Counted from the first letter of the stretch, positions 19,393-28,724 are shown. The stretch is 64,000 bases of DNA from an uncultured Lachnospiraceae bacterium (GCA_934309145.1 CAKRCW010000002.1:1-64000); one strand, 5' to 3'. Notes: a model not told the origin generated them from the letters alone. Numbers and translations: made by a program.

Positions 19393-20058
19393 GACTCCCC
19401 ATTTTGTATGAATATACTTTGGCTCAGCAGGTGTTGTCTCTATTTTCTCTCTGAGTCGTCTTACATGAACATCAACTGTTCTCGCATCTCCGGGATATGA
19501 AGCGCCCCAGATGGTCTTTAGAAGCTGCTCTCTCGAATAAACCTTGTTGGGATTAGATACAAGAAGATATACAAGGTCAAATTCCTTTGCTGTAAGATTA
19601 ACCTCCTTGCCCTCTATGTATACTCTTCTGCTGTCACAATCTATCTTAAGTCCCTTTGTCTCAATAGTCTTAGTGTCGTTCTTCTCAGGGTTTGATTTGG
19701 TGTTTCTTCTGAATATAGCCTTAATTCTTGCCTTTACCTCAAGTATATTAAATGGCTTGGTAATATAATCATCTGCACCATACTCAAGGCCAAGTATTTT
19801 ATCCATATCCTCGCCCTTCGCAGTGAGCATAATAATAGGTACATCCGAAAATTCTCTTATCATCTGGCATACCTCTAAACCAGAATATCCCGGCAACATA
19901 ATATCAAGAAGAATCATGTCATATTCTTCATTCTTAGCCTTAGATAATGCTTCCTCACCATCATATGCAACATCAACCTGCATATCATCCTGCTCAAGGC
20001 TGAATTTAATTCCCTTTACAATTGACTTCTCGTCATCAACCACCAAAACTCTTTTCAT
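19372..20058 (-). CDS. OmpR/PhoB-family response regulator
   Basis: A two-domain DNA-binding regulator of 228 residues. The receiver domain (1-115) keeps the acidic pair VDDEKS, the phospho-acceptor aspartate in MILLDIMLPG (about D53), the threonine in IIMLTAKGED and the lysine in DYITKPFN. The C-terminal winged helix (about 130-226) has the family ending RRLREKIETTP...GVGYYFHE. It resembles WalR/PhoP-type regulators. It is 14 nt downstream of comEA and probably partners the kinase at 16805-18244 despite the intervening add gene. The target genes are unknown. Confidence 0.93.
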   Translation of the reverse strand: MKRVLVVDDEKSIVKGIKFSLEQDDMQVDVAYDGEEALSKAKNEEYDMILLDIMLPGYSGLEVCQMIREFSDVPIIMLTAKGEDMDKILGLEYGADDYITKPFNILEVKARIKAIFRRNTKSNPEKNDTKTIETKGLKIDCDSRRVYIEGKEVNLTAKEFDLVYLLVSNPNKVYSREQLLKTIWGASYPGDARTVDVHVRRLREKIETTPAEPKYIHTKWGVGYYFHE

Positions 20059-20072
20059 GTATCTCTATCTCC

Positions 20073-20756
20073 TCAATCAACAACAATGTGATCCTTTATG
20101 CTATTAAAGGTTGCATCCTTTATACCAGGCACCTTCTTAACATCCTCTATCTGTGAGAACTTCCCGTTATCCTCACGGTAAGCAATAATTGCATCTGCCT
20201 TTCCCCCGCCAATACCGGTAAGCGTCATGAGCTCATCTCTGGACGCACTGTTTATATTGACTTTGTCAGAGCTATTATTATCATATCCATAATTATTATC
20301 TTCCGGTGAATATATACCAGACTCTATATCATCCTGATATGGTATATATATCCTCTCACCGTCTGTGATACCTTCTGCAAGGTTCACATAATCGTATGCT
20401 GCTTTCTCAGTCATGCCTCCGGCAGCTATAACTGCATCCTGCTTTATATCATGACTGTCAAGGTAATATACACCGGGCAGGCTTACCGCCCCGCACACAT
20501 ACACCGCACATCTGCTGTTATCAATCTCCTCACTAGTACAATCACCTGTAAATGTAACATCTTCTGTGCCTAACTCATCCGATGAATTATCAGACAAAAT
20601 ATCCGATGTACCTTCCGCACTGTCACGACTATCTGAATATAAATAAGTCTGCTTTGTACTACATCCAGCAAGGCTTATCCCTGCAAATGTAAGATTAATA
20701 ATCAACACTATACGACAGATAATGTCATATAGCTTTATCTTATCACTTAATATCAT
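20073..20756 (-). CDS. comEA: ComEA-like lipoprotein, SLBB and helix-hairpin-helix
   Basis: ComEA binds incoming DNA at the membrane and hands it to ComEC. The 227-residue protein starts with a hydrophobic signal ending in a lipobox (SLAGC), so it appears to be a lipoprotein rather than the usual transmembrane form. An SLBB domain follows (about 80-150; YVCGAVSLPGVYYL), then a disordered linker, then two helix-hairpin-helix motifs at the C-terminus (KVNINSASRDELMTLTGIGG and the VKKVPGIKDAT region). The ATG at 20756 is preferred to a GTG at 20768, which lies directly on the AGAGG ribosome binding site. The response regulator follows after 14 nt. Confidence 0.85.
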   Translation of the reverse strand: MILSDKIKLYDIICRIVLIINLTFAGISLAGCSTKQTYLYSDSRDSAEGTSDILSDNSSDELGTEDVTFTGDCTSEEIDNSRCAVYVCGAVSLPGVYYLDSHDIKQDAVIAAGGMTEKAAYDYVNLAEGITDGERIYIPYQDDIESGIYSPEDNNYGYDNNSSDKVNINSASRDELMTLTGIGGGKADAIIAYREDNGKFSQIEDVKKVPGIKDATFNSIKDHIVVD

Positions 20757-20854
20757 AATATGAAACACCTCTTTTTATATATAATGTGGTATTCCATATT
20801 GCATATCAAAACACAACCCCATTTTACAGAACTTTTCCAAATAATACAATAGTT

Positions 20855-21298
20855 TTATTTATTTTCCCACTTAAATACTATAAACCCGGCAATAGCTAAA
20901 AGCATACCTATGAGCTTAGTCCATGCAAAGTCCGCCTTCTCAACTCCAAACCAGCCAAGTAATTCTATGGCATATGCGACAATAAGCTGTGCTATAACTA
21001 TTAACATTACCGCCTTTGCAGGACCAAGTGCAGCCATACTTTTAATGACTGACCATGTTATAAATGCCCCCAGTACTCCACCTAATAGCATATACTTATT
21101 ATCAACTCTGAATACTGACATAAGCTGTGCATCATTTCTCTCAAAGCACGCCCACAGAACAATAGCAACGACAAAGCCTGACAACGCTACCCAGGCCGAT
21201 GCAAGCCACGTTGAGGTCTGTTTTGTAACTCCTGTATTAAATACTCCCTGTACACTCATAAGAGTTCCCGAAAGAAGTGCTATAATCCATCCCCACAT
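20855..21298 (-). CDS. DMT-superfamily transporter, YdcZ/DUF606-like
   Basis: A 147-residue integral membrane protein with five predicted helices and little else. The N-terminus MWGWIIALLSGTLMSVQGVF and the segments VLGAFITW and AKAVMLIVIAQLIVAY match the DUF606/YdcZ half-size drug/metabolite transporters, which work as dimers or paired genes. Only one copy is present here, so it may be a homodimer. The substrate is unknown. It is flanked by short gaps and transcribed in the same direction as its neighbours. The 85-bp gap on its downstream side holds the likely comEA promoter. Confidence 0.8.
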   Translation of the reverse strand: MWGWIIALLSGTLMSVQGVFNTGVTKQTSTWLASAWVALSGFVVAIVLWACFERNDAQLMSVFRVDNKYMLLGGVLGAFITWSVIKSMAALGPAKAVMLIVIAQLIVAYAIELLGWFGVEKADFAWTKLIGMLLAIAGFIVFKWENK

Positions 21299-21386
21299 AA
21301 AATATATCCTCCGATATTATATTTTAGAATATATTATGTCTAGATGCATTATAATTTATTCACCCACAGAAAATCTAAAAATGTAC

Positions 21387-21974
21387 TTATCCGAGCTCGT
21401 CTAATGTCTTTTCATATGCCGGTAAAAATTCATTTATAAAGTCATTTACCTCCGGATAATCAGAAGCCATAGCCTTTATCGACTGTTCTGTACTTTCCCT
21501 TGCCTTAACAAATTCCCTGTTTCCTGTTTTTTCCTCCTCTATACATTTGATTAGTGCAGAGAGCTTATCTGCTGCCTTGACTAACCTCCACTCGTCAGCA
21601 TACTCAGGCTTTTTAAAAAATATATCCTCATACGCAGTTCTTATATCCTCAGGAAGCATTGACAAAAGCTTATGATTTGCATCATCCTCTATAGACTTAA
21701 ATGCCTCCTTAATTCCAGGATTGTAATACTTAATAGGAGTTGGCATATCACCTGTTATAATCTCTGATGCATCATGATAGAGTCCTATAAGTGCCGTCTT
21801 ATCAGCATCATAGTTTTTGTTATATCTAACATTGCCTATAATGCACAGGGCATGTGCAATCATGCTTACCTCAAGACAATGCTCTGACAGGTTCTCAGGT
21901 CTCGTATTTCTCATTAGGGCCCATCTCTCTATGTACTTCATTCTGGAAGCAGTGGCAAAAAAACTGTATTCCAT
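21387..21974 (-). CDS. yfbR: HD-domain 5'-deoxynucleotidase, YfbR-like
   Basis: It probably dephosphorylates deoxyribonucleoside 5'-monophosphates. The 195-residue protein has the HD-superfamily motifs in order: the histidine in NLSEHCLEVSMIAH, the HD pair in GLYHDASEIITGDMPTP and the aspartate in LVKAADKLSAL. The GDMPTPIKYYNP segment is characteristic of YfbR. The ATG at 21974 is chosen because GGAGG (21983-21987) lies 8 nt upstream; a GTG at 21989 overlaps that site. Confidence 0.88.
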   Translation of the reverse strand: MEYSFFATASRMKYIERWALMRNTRPENLSEHCLEVSMIAHALCIIGNVRYNKNYDADKTALIGLYHDASEIITGDMPTPIKYYNPGIKEAFKSIEDDANHKLLSMLPEDIRTAYEDIFFKKPEYADEWRLVKAADKLSALIKCIEEEKTGNREFVKARESTEQSIKAMASDYPEVNDFINEFLPAYEKTLDELG

Positions 21975-22000
21975 ATATTTATCCTCCACATATAGTCAAT

Positions 22001-22047
22001 GTCGCACGAGAATTTATGCATATCAGCTACATAAATAATCGTGCGAC
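22001..22047. repeat. Intergenic stem-loop between ftsH and yfbR
   Basis: Arms GTCGCACGA (22001-22009) and TCGTGCGAC (22039-22047) are perfect, and the inner ATTTATG / CATAAAT extends the stem. No strong T run follows on the minus strand. It could be a weak ftsH terminator or an mRNA-stabilising element. Confidence 0.5.
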
Positions 22048-22055
22048 TAAAATAT

Positions 22056-23957
22056 TTATAAATCCAAATCTGCAGATTTATTAACAAGTGCAACATTCTG
22101 ATACTGTTCAAAGAGCTTCATGAACTCCTGACCTGTCAGATTCTCCTTCTCAATAAGAACCGCTGCAATAGCATCTAAGGTCTCGACATTCTGACTCAAA
22201 AGCTCATATGCCTTATCGTATGATACAGATATCTTGTTTCTTACCTCTGTATCTATCTTGGTCTCAGTCTCAGCAGAGCAGTTAAGAACTCTTCTTCTGT
22301 CAAGATACTGACCGGTTATTCCCTCTAACTGAACCATTCCAAGCTCCTCCGACATGCCGTACATGGTAATCATCGTTCTAGCAATGTTAGTAGCCTTCTC
22401 TATATCATTTGATGCACCATTAGTTACTGAATCAAACTTAATTGCCTCAGCTGCACGTCCGGCAAGAAGAGTGATAATTTCCTCTTCCATCTCCTTTTTA
22501 GTCTCAAGCTGCTTCTCCTCATCAGGCACACTCCAGACATAGCCAAGTGCACCATCTGTACGAGGGATAATAGTAATCTTCTGTATAGGAAGCGTATGCT
22601 TCTGCAATGCTGATACAAGTGCGTGTCCCACTTCGTGGAATGCAACTATCTTCTTTTCATTCTCACTTAGAAGCTTAGCCTTCTTCTCCTTACCTGCAAA
22701 TACAACCTCAACGGAATCAAGCAAATCCTTCTGTGAAACAAATTCTCTGCCCTTTCTAACTGCTGTAAGTGCAGCTTCGTTGATAATATTGGCAAGGTCA
22801 GCTCCAACTGCACCTGATGTTGCAAGTGCGAGTTCCTTGAAATCTACAGTCTCATCAAGCTTAACATTTTTAGAGTGAACCTTAAGTGTGTCAATTCTTC
22901 CCTTTAAATCAGGCTTTGATACAATTACTCTTCTGTCAAATCTTCCCGGTCTTAAGAGTGCCTTGTCAAGAACCTCAGGTCTGTTAGTTGCAGCAAGAAC
23001 TATAATTCCCTTCGAGGTATCGAATCCATCCATCTCAGATAAGAGCTGGTTCAAGGTCTGTTCCCTCTCAGAATCACCACCAGACTGTCTTGTATCTCTG
23101 CTTCGGCCTATTGCATCTATCTCATCTATAAATATTATACATGGTGCCATTGAATTGGCTTTCTTAAACAAATCTCTTACTCTTGATGCTCCGACACCGA
23201 CATACATCTCCACAAATTCCGAACCGGAAAGTGAGAAGAATGGAACATTAGCCTCTCCTGCAACAGCCTTTGCAAGAAGAGTTTTACCTGTTCCCGGAGG
23301 ACCAACAAGCAATGCACCTCTAGGCAGCTTAGCACCAATCTGAAGATATCTCTCAGGCTTAGCCAAGAAATCAACCATCTCAGAAAGTGACTCTTTTGCC
23401 TCCTCCTGACCTGCAACATCCGCAAATGTAACTCCCGTATCCTTCTGTACATACATCTTGGCATTGCTCTTTCCAACACCCATAATTCCGCCATTCTTAG
23501 ACGCTCCACGCATAATAAGCATCATAAGCAGGTAAAATGCAAATATCATTACAACATAATATAATATAGTTGTAACTATCGCATTGCTTCCCTCATCTAT
23601 CTCCTCAAAAGTGACACCTGCCTCAGATAATCTGTCAACTATCTGATAATCATCAGTTCTGATAACATAATATGACTGCTCATTTACATTTCCTTCACTT
23701 TGTTCTGCTGGCTCAAAGGTTATCTTATCGTTATATATCTTGACATTCTGTACCTTATCCTCATCTAGCATCGTAAGGAATTCATCATATGAAACCTTCT
23801 CCTGTCCAGCCTCCTTAAAACGTGTATAGCTCTGCCAGAATATGAGAGTAAGTCCTATTGACAATATCAAAATTAATATAGTCGCAGACGGTTTTTTCTT
23901 GTTATTATTGTTATTATTATTGTTGTTGCCGCGATTATTTCGTTCGTTATTATCCAT
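22056..23957 (-). CDS. ftsH: ATP-dependent zinc metalloprotease FtsH
   Basis: A membrane-bound AAA protease that degrades misassembled membrane proteins and short-lived regulators. In 633 residues it has an unusual asparagine-rich N-terminus (about 2-19), a first helix (about 25-42), an extracytoplasmic domain (about 45-125), a second helix (128-149), the AAA domain with Walker A GPPGTGKT at 219-226 and Walker B CIIFIDEIDAIG, the second region of homology at ATNRPEVLDKALLRPGRFD, and the protease zinc motif HEVGH at 441-445. The length is normal. The asparagine tract is a low-complexity run of AAC/AAT codons and could vary in length between strains. Confidence 0.95.
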   Translation of the reverse strand: MDNNERNNRGNNNNNNNNNKKKPSATILILILSIGLTLIFWQSYTRFKEAGQEKVSYDEFLTMLDEDKVQNVKIYNDKITFEPAEQSEGNVNEQSYYVIRTDDYQIVDRLSEAGVTFEEIDEGSNAIVTTILYYVVMIFAFYLLMMLIMRGASKNGGIMGVGKSNAKMYVQKDTGVTFADVAGQEEAKESLSEMVDFLAKPERYLQIGAKLPRGALLVGPPGTGKTLLAKAVAGEANVPFFSLSGSEFVEMYVGVGASRVRDLFKKANSMAPCIIFIDEIDAIGRSRDTRQSGGDSEREQTLNQLLSEMDGFDTSKGIIVLAATNRPEVLDKALLRPGRFDRRVIVSKPDLKGRIDTLKVHSKNVKLDETVDFKELALATSGAVGADLANIINEAALTAVRKGREFVSQKDLLDSVEVVFAGKEKKAKLLSENEKKIVAFHEVGHALVSALQKHTLPIQKITIIPRTDGALGYVWSVPDEEKQLETKKEMEEEIITLLAGRAAEAIKFDSVTNGASNDIEKATNIARTMITMYGMSEELGMVQLEGITGQYLDRRRVLNCSAETETKIDTEVRNKISVSYDKAYELLSQNVETLDAIAAVLIEKENLTGQEFMKLFEQYQNVALVNKSADLDL

Positions 23958-23975
23958 TTATTCTCCAATCACAAA

Positions 23976-24003
23976 GGGCTATCACACACATGTGCAACAG
24001 CCC
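23976..24003. terminator. Stem-loop between glyA and ftsH
   Basis: The arms GGGCT and AGCCC close a hairpin with inner CACA / TGTG pairing. A GTTTTTT run follows on the plus strand; the minus-strand side has only TTTG. It probably attenuates glyA read-through into ftsH, and the stronger T run faces antisense transcription. Confidence 0.45.
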
Positions 24004-24014
24004 CGTTTTTTATA

Positions 24015-25250
24015 TTACTTATACAAAGGATATTTGTCCGTAATACTCTTTACAAGACTCATCGCTTTATCGTTATCCTTATCTATTACTGCTGCCTTAA
24101 TAGCATCTGCAATAATTATCATATCATCCTCATTTGCACCACGAGTTGTAATTGCAGGTGTACCAAGCCGGATACCACTTGTAACAAAAGGTGACTTTGG
24201 ATCATTAGGAACAGTATTCTTGTTAGCAGTGATATGAACTGAATCAAGGAGCTTCTCTACTTCCTTACCTGTCATATCAATATTCTGTAAATCCACAAGC
24301 ATCAAATGGTTATCTGTACCGCCTGAAACAATCTTAAAGCCTCTCTCCATAAGTGCATTTGCAAGTGTTTTGGCATTCTTTATAACCTGTGCCTGATATC
24401 TCTTGTAATCATCTGTAAGAGCTTCCTTAAGACATACTGCCTTACCTGCTATAACGTGCATAAGTGGGCCACCCTGTATTCCAGGGAAAACTGCCTTATT
24501 AAAGTTGTACTTCTCATTAACCTCATTGCTTGATAAAATCATACCACCACGAGGACCTCTTAATGTCTTATGTGTTGTAGTTGTTGTAACATGCGCATAT
24601 GGTATTGGGCTCTCATGCAAGCCTGCTGCAACAAGACCGGCGATATGTGCCATATCAACCATAAGTACAGCTCCAACCTCATCTGCTATCTCTCTGAATC
24701 TCTTGAAGTCAATCGCTCTTGCGTAAGCAGATGCACCGGCTACGATAAGCTTTGGCTTGCACTCCTTCGCTATTGCAAGTACCTGATCATAATCTATAAA
24801 TCCGTCATCATTGACACCGTAAGGAACTACATTAAAATACTTACCTGACATATTGACAGGTGAACCATGGGTAAGATGACCGCCATGTGCAAGGTTCATA
24901 CCCATAAATGTGTCGCCTGGCTCCATGATCGCGAAGAATACAGCCATGTTAGCCTGTGCACCAGAATGTGGCTGCACATTAACATATTCACAGCCAAACA
25001 GCTCCTTTGCACGTTCTCTTGCAAGGTCCTCAACTATATCAACATACTCACAACCACCATAATATCTCTTTCCAGGATATCCCTCAGCATACTTATTAGT
25101 AAGAGGGCTTCCCATGGCAGCCATTACTGCCTTAGAGACTATATTCTCAGATGCTATAAGCTCAATATTGTCATTCTGACGATTAATCTCCGCTGTCATA
25201 GCAGCTGCAACCTCAGGATCAAATCCAGATATTTCCTCAAATCCGTACAT
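24015..25250 (-). CDS. glyA: Serine hydroxymethyltransferase
   Basis: A PLP enzyme interconverting serine and THF with glycine and 5,10-methylene-THF, the main source of one-carbon units. The 411-residue protein has the N-terminal NIELIASENIVS, the substrate and PLP contacts in YAEGYPGKRYYGGCEYVD, HSGAQANMAV, MVDMAHIAGL and the PLP-lysine motif VTTTTHKTLRGPRGG. The ATG at 25250 is chosen because GGAGGT lies 7 nt upstream (25258-25263). An ATG at 25271 would overlap this site. It lies upstream of ftsH with a hairpin between them. Confidence 0.95.
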   Translation of the reverse strand: MYGFEEISGFDPEVAAAMTAEINRQNDNIELIASENIVSKAVMAAMGSPLTNKYAEGYPGKRYYGGCEYVDIVEDLARERAKELFGCEYVNVQPHSGAQANMAVFFAIMEPGDTFMGMNLAHGGHLTHGSPVNMSGKYFNVVPYGVNDDGFIDYDQVLAIAKECKPKLIVAGASAYARAIDFKRFREIADEVGAVLMVDMAHIAGLVAAGLHESPIPYAHVTTTTTHKTLRGPRGGMILSSNEVNEKYNFNKAVFPGIQGGPLMHVIAGKAVCLKEALTDDYKRYQAQVIKNAKTLANALMERGFKIVSGGTDNHLMLVDLQNIDMTGKEVEKLLDSVHITANKNTVPNDPKSPFVTSGIRLGTPAITTRGANEDDMIIIADAIKAAVIDKDNDKAMSLVKSITDKYPLYK

Positions 25251-25312
25251 CAATGATACCTCCATTTTCATTTTTTACATATGCGATATTATCTCACAAC
25301 ATATTTTTAGTG

Positions 25313-26152
25313 TCAACCTGAAACATCTTTATCTTTTTGCAGATACTTCTGATAAAAATTATTAATCTCTGCTCCATACAACACTATCTGCATACCTATA
25401 TACAGCCAGATTATTACAAGAATGATAGATGTAAGACTTCCATACATTTTTGAAACAGACGATATATGCTGTATATAAAACGAGAACAGCTTCGTCATAA
25501 GCATCCAGCCAAGTGCCGCTAAAGATGCACCCATAATCTCAAGTCTCACTTTCCCTTTTCTTCCCGGAAGCTGATAATACATGAGCAGCAAAAATATAAA
25601 TATAAGTATAAAAGTAAATGCACTTTTCAAACTGAGTATGAGGATTGTAGCATTTGCAAATGATGGTCTTAACTCAATTATCTTAACAGCAATCTGTTTT
25701 CCAAATATATGAAGAATCATAATAAGGAAGCACAACAATATAAACACGAGCGTGTAAAGAGCACTAAACAGACGCACTATGAAGAAATTCTTCTTTCGCT
25801 CAACATCATATATTTTATCAAGCCCATATGTTAAAGCCTGTATTCCCTTTCCGGCTGACCACAAACTGACCACAGCAGTTATAATTGTAAATGAATTACT
25901 GTTTGAGTACATAATTTCATCCACTATATAAAGAATGTAAGTCTTTAACTGTGTCGGTGCTATATCGAGCAGATAATACACAACATTGGTTCTTGCAAAC
26001 GAGAACCTTGAAGCAATCATAATAAGGAGCATAATAAACGGAAAAAATGACAACAAAACAAAGAAGGTCGTCTGAGCAGCATATGCTGTCAGACTGTCAT
26101 CCGAAACCTTCCTCGCAAAATCCGTTGCCATTTTAAATAATCTTTTAATCAT
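25313..26152 (-). CDS. YihY/BrkB-family membrane protein
   Basis: A 279-residue membrane protein with six predicted helices. The family signature is visible near the N-terminus (SLTAYAAQTTFFVLLSFFPF), together with SLWSAGKGIQALTYGLDKIY and the C-terminal VIWLYIGMQIVLYGAEIN. The family was once mis-assigned as ribonuclease BN (Rbn); its function is unknown. The last residues are charged and cytoplasmic. It begins 15 nt after the SpoIID/LytB gene on the same strand, so the two are probably co-transcribed. Confidence 0.85.
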   Translation of the reverse strand: MIKRLFKMATDFARKVSDDSLTAYAAQTTFFVLLSFFPFIMLLIMIASRFSFARTNVVYYLLDIAPTQLKTYILYIVDEIMYSNSNSFTIITAVVSLWSAGKGIQALTYGLDKIYDVERKKNFFIVRLFSALYTLVFILLCFLIMILHIFGKQIAVKIIELRPSFANATILILSLKSAFTFILIFIFLLLMYYQLPGRKGKVRLEIMGASLAALGWMLMTKLFSFYIQHISSVSKMYGSLTSIILVIIWLYIGMQIVLYGAEINNFYQKYLQKDKDVSG

Positions 26153-26167
26153 GCTATTATTCCTATT

Positions 26168-28462
26168 TTATTCCTCTTCATCTTCTTCCACATCATATAT
26201 TGAAGTAAGGTCAATATATGAATAATAGTGCCTTAAAATATATTTATAATTATGTCCCTCACCTGCAAGAATATTCGCACCATTCTGGCTCATGCCAACA
26301 CCATGGCCAAACCCACCACCGCGTACGATAAAACCATTATCAGTCTTATCCACATAATAAAACGGACTAGGCAAAGATGTCCATCCACTAGCCGTAGTGC
26401 CATCATTTTTCATAATTTCCTGATTGACAGGTGTTATCAGATTTCTTATGTTAGTCTGTCCCGTAACCTGTATAGTTGCCTCTGTTCCTTCTATCTCAAG
26501 TGTCGCAACCACTCCACTTGAGGTACGCTCTGTAACTGTAATAGCTATTACATTACCAATGTCAGATATTTCTCCTGATACAAATTGGTCCTTATCATTC
26601 TTAATCTTGATATTGTCAGAGGACATGCGCACTCTCTCTTCAAGCATAGAGTTAATTGCCTCAGACACCTCCTCAGTGGTATAGTCAACCTCCCACCTAT
26701 AATAAGGCATATCCTTATCAATTATATCATATCCTAAGCCATCAGCAATAAAGCTTCTGAAGGTCTCCTCATCTGACAAATCTATCTTATCCTTGTTGAT
26801 AGTCTCAACATTAGCCTCCAGATACGGATAATCCGAGCCACCCCATATCTCTGAATTAGTACAACTCATACCACCCGATGTTGAGAAATAAAACGGAAAT
26901 ATTACTTTACCATTATAGGTAGGAACTATTCCATAGGTATCCTTCACAGCATTTATGCTTGCCTCCGTTGCCTCTACATTATTATATACCTGACAGAGAC
27001 TTGAATCATCAAGGTCTGCACCATATTCCTCAAATGTTTCATCCTCAACCCTCGAATATGCATAACCTCTTGCGCATATAGCCATTGACTTAAGAGCCTC
27101 CTCATGGCTAGAAGCAGGCATCTCACTTGCAACTACGCTGTACAGATATTCCTCAAGCGGAAGTTCATTTATAATATGGAGTACTCCGTCATCGCAAATG
27201 CGAATTTCTATTTTTCCGCTATATATAGGTATTCCATAGCTTCTTGATAAAGTATTTATCTGAAAATGTCCATTTTTTACATCAGTTGTGAATGTGATTA
27301 TATCACCACTCTGATAATCCTCCGCATTTATACAAACGCTGTCTCCAGAGTTATATGCCGTCTCCGTCTCATCAGGGTAAGAGACCTTATATGAAGCATC
27401 ACCAGCTATCTCTGCACGTTTCATATCGTAAGATGTGTAATCATCATTGCTTATAATTACTCTTATCTTATCACTCACAAGCTCATCATCAATAACAGCT
27501 GCAATAGCGGTATTTCCATCACACACCAGATTAAGCTTTTTGTAGCCCGTAAGTACCTGCATGCTTCTCTCACAAAATGCATCGTCATATACATTATATG
27601 CTACAAAGTCATCTGAATAAGGTATTATGCTATAGTCATCTAACACAAATCCATCATCCGTAATCTTAACTATTCTCACCTGTCTTATATCCTGCGGGAT
27701 AACCACATCAGTAATGCCATCGTTACTCACCGTGACAGATGCAACTCCGCTTACACCTGAGAAATCCTTTGTACAATGGTATGTTTTAGTCTTTCCGTCA
27801 TACAAGAATGTACAACCATTCTCATCTACAGAGGAAACCCATACATTATATAATGTAACATCCGAATTACCATATCCATTTAATTTAAATATCTTGTCAT
27901 TCTTAATGTATACATCTATAACATGATCAACATATGAATCATCAACTTCAGTATCAAGCTCATAATCATCTCTGCCATCAGATATATATGTAATATTACT
28001 ATCTGTATTCTGATATATATCAAATGTAAATATCTCCTGTCTTGATAAACCGGATATGATATCTGATGATGCAAGATTATGATATATCTCATCAAACTGT
28101 ACCTTAGACACGATATCTGAATCCTGCATGCCGACAAGAATATCGGCATAAAGCGAAGCCGGTGCGTCAATTATATCAAATACGCTTCTTATATATAGTA
28201 CGTTAATCTTAGCACTCTTTGAAAGGGGATCAACAAGTCTTGCCAATGATTTTTCCATATTGTCAGAGCTTGCCAGATATGAAATGTATTTCTCTACATC
28301 ACTGTAAGAGTAGCCATCTATATCTGTACTCTCAGATACAGCATCACCCGGTGTTGCCTCATTCTTGTTTTCAACTATAATATTCCGTATTTCTGTCACA
28401 ATAATTGCAAGCACAGCAAGGCAGACAAACGCAAGTATAAATCCCAGCATTTTCTTCTTCAT
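26168..28462 (-). CDS. SpoIID/LytB-domain protein
   Basis: This is probably a peptidoglycan-acting or peptidoglycan-binding protein. One N-terminal helix (about 6-27) anchors 764 residues outside the membrane. The first 380 residues are acidic, beta-rich and without a family I recognise. The SpoIID domain (about 420-750) shows YLYSVVASEMPASSHEEALKSMAICARGYA, whose ASEMP and AR blocks are family hallmarks, then STSGGMSCTNSEIWGG and the final GGGFGHGVGMSQNGA. Bacillus SpoIID is a lytic transglycosylase needed for engulfment, but it is much shorter; many Clostridia have long homologues like this one. The ribosome binding site GGAGG (28474-28478) directly abuts the T run of the upstream RNA terminator. 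Confidence 0.85.
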   Translation of the reverse strand: MKKKMLGFILAFVCLAVLAIIVTEIRNIIVENKNEATPGDAVSESTDIDGYSYSDVEKYISYLASSDNMEKSLARLVDPLSKSAKINVLYIRSVFDIIDAPASLYADILVGMQDSDIVSKVQFDEIYHNLASSDIISGLSRQEIFTFDIYQNTDSNITYISDGRDDYELDTEVDDSYVDHVIDVYIKNDKIFKLNGYGNSDVTLYNVWVSSVDENGCTFLYDGKTKTYHCTKDFSGVSGVASVTVSNDGITDVVIPQDIRQVRIVKITDDGFVLDDYSIIPYSDDFVAYNVYDDAFCERSMQVLTGYKKLNLVCDGNTAIAAVIDDELVSDKIRVIISNDDYTSYDMKRAEIAGDASYKVSYPDETETAYNSGDSVCINAEDYQSGDIITFTTDVKNGHFQINTLSRSYGIPIYSGKIEIRICDDGVLHIINELPLEEYLYSVVASEMPASSHEEALKSMAICARGYAYSRVEDETFEEYGADLDDSSLCQVYNNVEATEASINAVKDTYGIVPTYNGKVIFPFYFSTSGGMSCTNSEIWGGSDYPYLEANVETINKDKIDLSDEETFRSFIADGLGYDIIDKDMPYYRWEVDYTTEEVSEAINSMLEERVRMSSDNIKIKNDKDQFVSGEISDIGNVIAITVTERTSSGVVATLEIEGTEATIQVTGQTNIRNLITPVNQEIMKNDGTTASGWTSLPSPFYYVDKTDNGFIVRGGGFGHGVGMSQNGANILAGEGHNYKYILRHYYSYIDLTSIYDVEEDEEE

Positions 28463-28478
28463 TTATGAACATACCTCC

Positions 28479-28508
28479 AAAAAAATAAAGCAGCAAACCT
28501 GCTGCTTT
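28479..28508 (-). terminator. Terminator of the 6S RNA candidate
   Basis: On the minus strand an AAAGCAGC / GCTGCTTT stem (28487-28508) with a 6-nt loop is followed by ATTTTTTT (28479-28486). The T run ends one base before the GGAGG ribosome binding site of the SpoIID/LytB gene. Confidence 0.85.
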
Positions 28509-28718
28509 GCAAGTACATAGATAAATAATATATCCGGCGATGCCGGTTCCTGCCTTTTGACTCCTAGCAAAGCTAGGTGGGCAACCGCACGTTGTTTTCT
28601 GCCTTCCACTGCAAACGGAGGCCTGACATCCGACACCGATATTGGAATCCCGTTTAAAGTAAATGTAGGTTCAATACAGCAGGAATTATCGTGCATCCCA
28701 GATATATGTATGTTACTG
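28479..28718 (-). ncRNA. ssrS: Probable 6S RNA
   Basis: A non-coding transcript of about 240 nt is bounded by a near-consensus promoter and a strong terminator. The fold is rod-like. An outer stem pairs CATATATC with GATATAT, then CGAT with ATCG, then TTCCTGC (near 28680) with GCAGGAA (near 28548). The interior is a large bubble, with an AAACGG / CCGTTT apical arm. The 3' side of the bubble carries a small hairpin CCTAGC-TTT-GCTAGG after the sequence GGTTGCCCA. This layout matches 6S RNA, which mimics an open promoter and sequesters housekeeping RNA polymerase. The family call rests on architecture; I could not run a covariance model. The alternative is a cis-acting leader of the SpoIID/LytB gene. 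Confidence 0.6.
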
Positions 28719-28724
28719 ATATTT

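Noticed and set aside
22056..23957. The FtsH asparagine tract as a frameshift or wrong start
   Set aside because: The frame is continuous into the first membrane helix, and the ATG gives a normal total length; it is simply a low-complexity N-terminus.
28463..28696. A 77-codon minus-strand open frame in the 6S RNA region
   Set aside because: Its sequence is fully explained by the structured RNA, it has no ribosome binding site and it runs through the terminator hairpin.
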